Assembly: GCA_900322135.1 (NCBI GenBank)
Contig: ONYP01000053.1
Span: 1 to 36,415, forward strand
Reading direction: 5' to 3'
DNA length: 36,415 nt
From: an uncultured Prevotellaceae bacterium
GTDB taxonomy: Bacteria; Bacteroidota; Bacteroidia; Bacteroidales; Muribaculaceae
The position numbers and the translations under genes were made by a program. The notes below the pieces were generated by a model. It was given only the letters and a program-made list of their open reading frames with translations. It was not told where the DNA came from and made no database searches. The stretch's first letter is position 1, and each line of letters starts with the position of its first letter. Shown one piece after another: positions 33,574 through 36,415 of this stretch.

Positions 33574-34317
33574 GTGCTCATCAACAAGAAATATCAGCAT
33601 CTTGAAAAGTGGCTGGAACGGCTGCCCGAGGACTTTGAGCAGCTGGGCGAGGTCATCTACGACAAGCGCAACCAGTTGAGGGTCATCGAGGCCCCCGACG
33701 GCACACTGGTCAACGCCAAGCGCTACTGCAAGACCCACTTGGTGAACCGTGTGGTGTACTCGCTCGGCATCCGCAAGCCCAAGGGCCTGCGCGCCTTCAC
33801 CTACCCCTCCATCCTGCTCGAGCGCGGCATCAACACGCCCGAACCCATCGCCTACATTGAGCAGCGACATTGCGGCCTGCTGGGAGTGAGTTACTTCATC
33901 AGTGTGCAGTCCCCGCTGCGTCACACACTCTATGAGTTCGGTGATGCCCAAGAGGGCACCTACGAGGAGATGGCCGGTGCCCTGGGCCGCTTCACCGCCA
34001 TAATGCACGAGCGCGAGGTGCTGCATCTGGACTATTCCCCCGGCAATATCCTGTGGGACAAGGATGACACGGGCTATCACTTTGCCGTGGTGGACATCAA
34101 CCGCATGCGTTTCGGCAAGGTCAATATGAAGGACGGTTGCGCCGCCCTGCGCCGCCTGTGGGGACCCAAGCGCTTCATCGCGCTCATCGCCCGCAGTTAT
34201 GCCATTGCCCGCGAGTTCGACCAGGACGAGGCCGAGCGGCTCACCATGCAGGCCCGCGCCGCCTTCTGGACCCGCTACAGCAAACGGCACCCAATTGATT
34301 TTCCTTTAGAATTATAA
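33574..34317 (+). CDS. Kdo/LPS kinase-like protein (KdkA/InaA family)
   Basis: The 247-residue kinase-fold protein has a GTG start at 33574, 9 nt after the previous stop and preceded by AAAAAGA. The catalytic loop is HLDYSPGNIL (His151, Asp153, Asn158). The metal-binding loop is VVDINRM (Asp174) in place of DFG, as in lipopolysaccharide kinases. Lys49 in VNAKRYCKT may be the ATP lysine. Family knowledge: KdkA phosphorylates Kdo in the LPS inner core, and WaaP phosphorylates heptose; InaA-like relatives are uncharacterised. In an LPS-making Bacteroidales a Kdo or core-sugar kinase is the best guess. The gene ends at a perfect hairpin shared with the convergent amylase gene. Confidence 0.82.
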   Translation: MLINKKYQHLEKWLERLPEDFEQLGEVIYDKRNQLRVIEAPDGTLVNAKRYCKTHLVNRVVYSLGIRKPKGLRAFTYPSILLERGINTPEPIAYIEQRHCGLLGVSYFISVQSPLRHTLYEFGDAQEGTYEEMAGALGRFTAIMHEREVLHLDYSPGNILWDKDDTGYHFAVVDINRMRFGKVNMKDGCAALRRLWGPKRFIALIARSYAIAREFDQDEAERLTMQARAAFWTRYSKRHPIDFPLEL

Positions 34318-34325
34318 CTGTATCA

Positions 34326-34402
34326 GGTTTTTGAAGACAAGAAAGACAAGAAGGACAACGAATAAAGAATTGTCCTTCTTGTCTTTCTTGTCTTCAAAAA
34401 CC
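34326..34402. terminator. Perfect 33-bp hairpin, bidirectional terminator
   Basis: The left arm (34326-34358) and right arm (34370-34402) are exact inverted copies around an 11-nt loop. Each arm is built from 9-nt units close to AGACAAGAA (AGACAAGAA, AGACAAGAA, GGACAA...), and both ends carry GGTTTTTG/CAAAAACC. It lies between the kinase stop (34317) and the amylase stop (34413). Confidence 0.9.
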
Positions 34403-34412
34403 AGAGCAGCCG

Positions 34413-35825
34413 TTATTTGTAGATTACATAGGCGGTCATCGGGGCCAGGGTGGCCTTGAGGACGCCTTTCTTGACCTGCAGGCGCTGCTTGGTCACGGCG
34501 TCGCGGTACTTGCCATTGCTCAGGGTCACGGGAATTGCCACCTGGGCGGGCTGCTCGTCGAGGTTGATGACCACGGCGGCCTTGCTGCCGCGCTCCACGA
34601 TGATCTGCTTGCCGTTGTCGCTGTAGACGATGTTCTCGGGCTGGTTGATGTTGCGGTGACGGAACTCGTTGACGGCCTTCACCACGGGGTGCTTGAACTC
34701 GTCATTACCCACCTTGCCGATTTCGTTGTCACCCCAGTAGTTCTCGCGGGTGCTGCCGTGAGGACGGGAGTAGAACAGCGGCGTGCCATACTTGCGGGCG
34801 GTCAGGAAGACCCATCCCAGGCGGATGAGTTCGTCGCTCATGCCGGCCGAGGCGTGGTCGTTGCAATAGGTGTCGTGCGACTCTACCCAGGTCACCAGAT
34901 GGGCGGGGTCCACCGAGTGGTGCCAAGTCAACAGGTTATCGGCACGGGCATCATGCTTGTTGAGCACATTGCGCAACACCCAGCCGTAGTTGCTGGCGGT
35001 CAAGTCCATATACTCGGCATAGCCCTGCTCGGGCACATTGCGGTCCTGCAGCACCTCGCCATAGATGAACAACTCTTCACGCGGCAACGCCAGCCTAAGG
35101 CCCTTGACGGCCTTACGGCCCATGGCGACATCCCAGAAGTCGTTCTCGGGCGACTTGGGGTCGCGCATCTCGCCGGGCAGGCCGATGTGCTTGGCCGTGT
35201 CGTAACGGAAACCGCGGGCGCCGCAGGCCAACACATCGTTGACAAACTGCATATAGTAATACTGGAAGTCGGGATTCTCGGTGTTCACATCGGGCAGCGT
35301 ACCCATCTCACCCGTCGTGCACTGGTAGCGGTCGCTGTAGTCCTTGATGGGCCACAGGCCGTTGGCGTGGAACAGGTTCTCACGGCCATTCACGGCGCTG
35401 TCGAGACGCGCGTTGATTTGCGTGCGGTCGATTACCGTGTGATTGGGCAACACATCCACGATGACGCGCAAGCCCAGGCGGGTGGCCTCGTCGCACATCG
35501 CTTTGAACTCATCGCGCGTGCCCAACTGGTAGTTGCCGATGGTCCAGTCGGTCGGCTGATAGTGGTAATACCACTTGCCGTGACCGAACAGTTGGCGGCC
35601 GCCGTCTTCGCCCACGACGCACTCGTTGATGGGCGATGTCTGCACGATCGTGTAGCCAGCGTCCTTGATTTCGGGCAGGTGCTCACGAATGGTGTTGAAC
35701 GACCACGACCATGCGTGGAGAATAATCTCGTTATTGCCCTGTGTGGGTTGGGATTGGGCCACCGCGGTCATGCCCGGCAGCATACAGATAACGGCTACAA
35801 ACACCGTGGTGATAAATTTTCTCAT
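34413..35825 (-). CDS. Secreted GH13 alpha-amylase
   Basis: The start is placed at 35825 (MRKFITTVFVAVICMLPGMTAVAQ, signal peptide). The upstream in-frame ATG at 35963 precedes the -7 element at 35905-35912. The 470-residue protein is a full GH13 enzyme: IILHAWSWSFNTIREHLPEIKDAGYTIVQTSP, LRVIVDVLPNHTV, GARGFRYDTAKHIG (nucleophile Asp209), LFIYGEVLQ (acid/base Glu257), TWVESHDTYCND (Asp318). The C-terminal beta domain ends APMTAYVIYK. A one-domain amylase of this size fits starch or glycogen endo-hydrolysis in the periplasm or outside the cell. It has no gene partner and converges on the kinase gene. Confidence 0.93.
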   Translation of the reverse strand: MRKFITTVFVAVICMLPGMTAVAQSQPTQGNNEIILHAWSWSFNTIREHLPEIKDAGYTIVQTSPINECVVGEDGGRQLFGHGKWYYHYQPTDWTIGNYQLGTRDEFKAMCDEATRLGLRVIVDVLPNHTVIDRTQINARLDSAVNGRENLFHANGLWPIKDYSDRYQCTTGEMGTLPDVNTENPDFQYYYMQFVNDVLACGARGFRYDTAKHIGLPGEMRDPKSPENDFWDVAMGRKAVKGLRLALPREELFIYGEVLQDRNVPEQGYAEYMDLTASNYGWVLRNVLNKHDARADNLLTWHHSVDPAHLVTWVESHDTYCNDHASAGMSDELIRLGWVFLTARKYGTPLFYSRPHGSTRENYWGDNEIGKVGNDEFKHPVVKAVNEFRHRNINQPENIVYSDNGKQIIVERGSKAAVVINLDEQPAQVAIPVTLSNGKYRDAVTKQRLQVKKGVLKATLAPMTAYVIYK

Positions 35826-35904
35826 GACAATATATACTGAAATCCTGTTAAACAATGTCGTTTGAAACCATGACACACGACCCCTCGCTCCTGTATCATG
35901 ATTG

Positions 35905-35912
35905 CAAAGGTA
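35905..35912 (-). promoter_or_regulatory. -7 element of the amylase promoter; decides its start
   Basis: TACCTTTG on the minus strand, about 80 nt before the ATG at 35825. No TTTG at the usual distance upstream. Confidence 0.6.
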
Positions 35913-35981
35913 ATAAAAAAGTTGAGTAATGCTGCAGAAATGCCCAAAGGAGTTGTTTGTCAATAGTTTTTAACCGATTTA

Positions 35982-36013
35982 TTTGGCACGGTGGTGGAAA
36001 TGGCTTATCTTTG
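35982..36013 (+). promoter_or_regulatory. Promoter for pepD
   Basis: TTTG (35982-35985), 20 nt, TATCTTTG (36006-36013); an exact match in spacing, with a leader of about 58 nt. Confidence 0.85.
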
Positions 36014-36077
36014 CCTACTGCTAAGATAGATACATCCATTTTACAACCTATAATTCATTAACAACTGAATCAAGACA

Positions 36078-36415
36078 ATGAACGAAATTGAAAAACTGAA
36101 ACCGACGTGCATCTGGCGCAACTTCTATGCGCTGACGCAGATTCCCCGTCCCTCGGGACATGTTGAGAAAATCCAGCAGTACCTGCTCGACTTCGCCAAG
36201 AAGGTGGGTGTGGAGGCCTTCCAGGATCCCGCCGGCAACATCGTGATGCGCAAACCCGCTACCCCGGGTATGGAGAACCGCAAGTGCATCACCATGCAGG
36301 CACACATGGACATGGTGCCCCAGAAGACGCCCGAGTCGAAGCACAACTTCGAGACCGACCCCATCGAGCCCTACATCGACGGCGAGTGGATCAAGGCCCG
36401 CGGCACCACGCTGGG
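36078..36415 (+). CDS. pepD: Aminoacyl-histidine dipeptidase (M20C), 3' part outside the window
   Basis: The first 112 codons are present. LKPTCIWRNFYALTQIPRPSGHVEKIQQYL, FQDPAGNIVMRKPATPG and KCITMQAHMDMVPQK are characteristic of PepD/beta-Ala-His dipeptidase. His76 and Asp78 form the H-x-D zinc ligand motif of peptidase family M20. The enzyme hydrolyses Xaa-His and other dipeptides in the cytoplasm (no signal peptide). It has a clear promoter at 35982-36013. Confidence 0.93.
   Translation, partial: MNEIEKLKPTCIWRNFYALTQIPRPSGHVEKIQQYLLDFAKKVGVEAFQDPAGNIVMRKPATPGMENRKCITMQAHMDMVPQKTPESKHNFETDPIEPYIDGEWIKARGTTL

Noticed and set aside
32545-34290. Open frame of 581 codons on the minus strand opposite the FucI-like and kinase genes
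   Set aside because: It spans the junction of two well-supported genes and has the His/Val/Gly-rich look of antisense translation in GC-rich DNA.

Overview
The window looks like chromosomal DNA from a GC-rich (roughly 55% G+C by eye) anaerobic gut-type Bacteroidales bacterium, for example from the Muribaculaceae/Prevotellaceae range. I infer this from three things. Many genes are preceded by the Bacteroidetes promoter signature (TTTG, about 20 nt, TAnnTTTG). The gene content is typical: GH2, GH125, GH13 and GH33 hydrolases, a BspA-type leucine-rich repeat protein, dockerin-like modules, and DUF4421, DUF4954 and DUF169 proteins. Lipid A/Kdo genes (kdsB and a Kdo-kinase-like gene) show an LPS-bearing outer membrane. 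The species cannot be fixed from sequence reading alone.

Layout. 1-2500 (minus): kdsB followed by a GH2 beta-galactosidase cut by the window edge. 2659-3105 (plus): a small secreted protein made of six 17-residue repeats. 3209-6360 (minus): DUF169 protein, a CE1-type esterase, a YqaA/DedA-like membrane protein and a LUD-domain protein. 6493-15451 (minus): a probable six-gene envelope operon with RND membrane fusion protein, RND permease, TolC-like lipoprotein, an unknown lipoprotein, outer-membrane phospholipase A and a DUF4421 barrel. 15729-18423 (minus): outer-membrane porin plus Dcu-type C4-dicarboxylate carrier. 18520-18667: candidate small RNA. 18848-21570 (minus): GH13 lipoprotein and a highly charged coiled-coil envelope protein. 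21814-25259 (plus): GH125 alpha-mannosidase and the DUF4954 beta-helix protein. 25282-25987: a four-helix-bundle (S23-type) gene between inverted heptamer repeats, then tRNA-Met on the minus strand. 26275-31309 (plus): GH33 sialidase with an N-terminal dockerin-like repeat, a tRNA-dihydrouridine synthase and a BspA-like protein ending in a dockerin. 31735-34317 (plus): a frameshifted outer-membrane barrel, a FucI/AraA-like protein and a Kdo/LPS-kinase-like protein. 34413-35825 (minus): a second secreted GH13 amylase. 36078-end (plus): start of pepD.

How the genes work together. Most products act at or outside the cell envelope: glycan capture and hydrolysis (galactosides, alpha-mannosides, alpha-glucans, sialic acid, ester-linked acyl groups), efflux, outer-membrane lipid turnover, LPS core synthesis, and dicarboxylate exchange suited to fumarate/succinate metabolism. 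No SusC/SusD pair is present, so the hydrolases are not in a classical polysaccharide utilisation locus here.

The most unusual signal is not a protein. Short tandem repeats of 7 or 9 nt occupy at least five gaps between co-directional genes, starting at or next to the stop codon of the upstream gene. A related heptamer family forms perfect 31-nt inverted repeats around the four-helix-bundle gene, and a 9-mer-based sequence builds a perfect 33-bp hairpin between two convergent genes.
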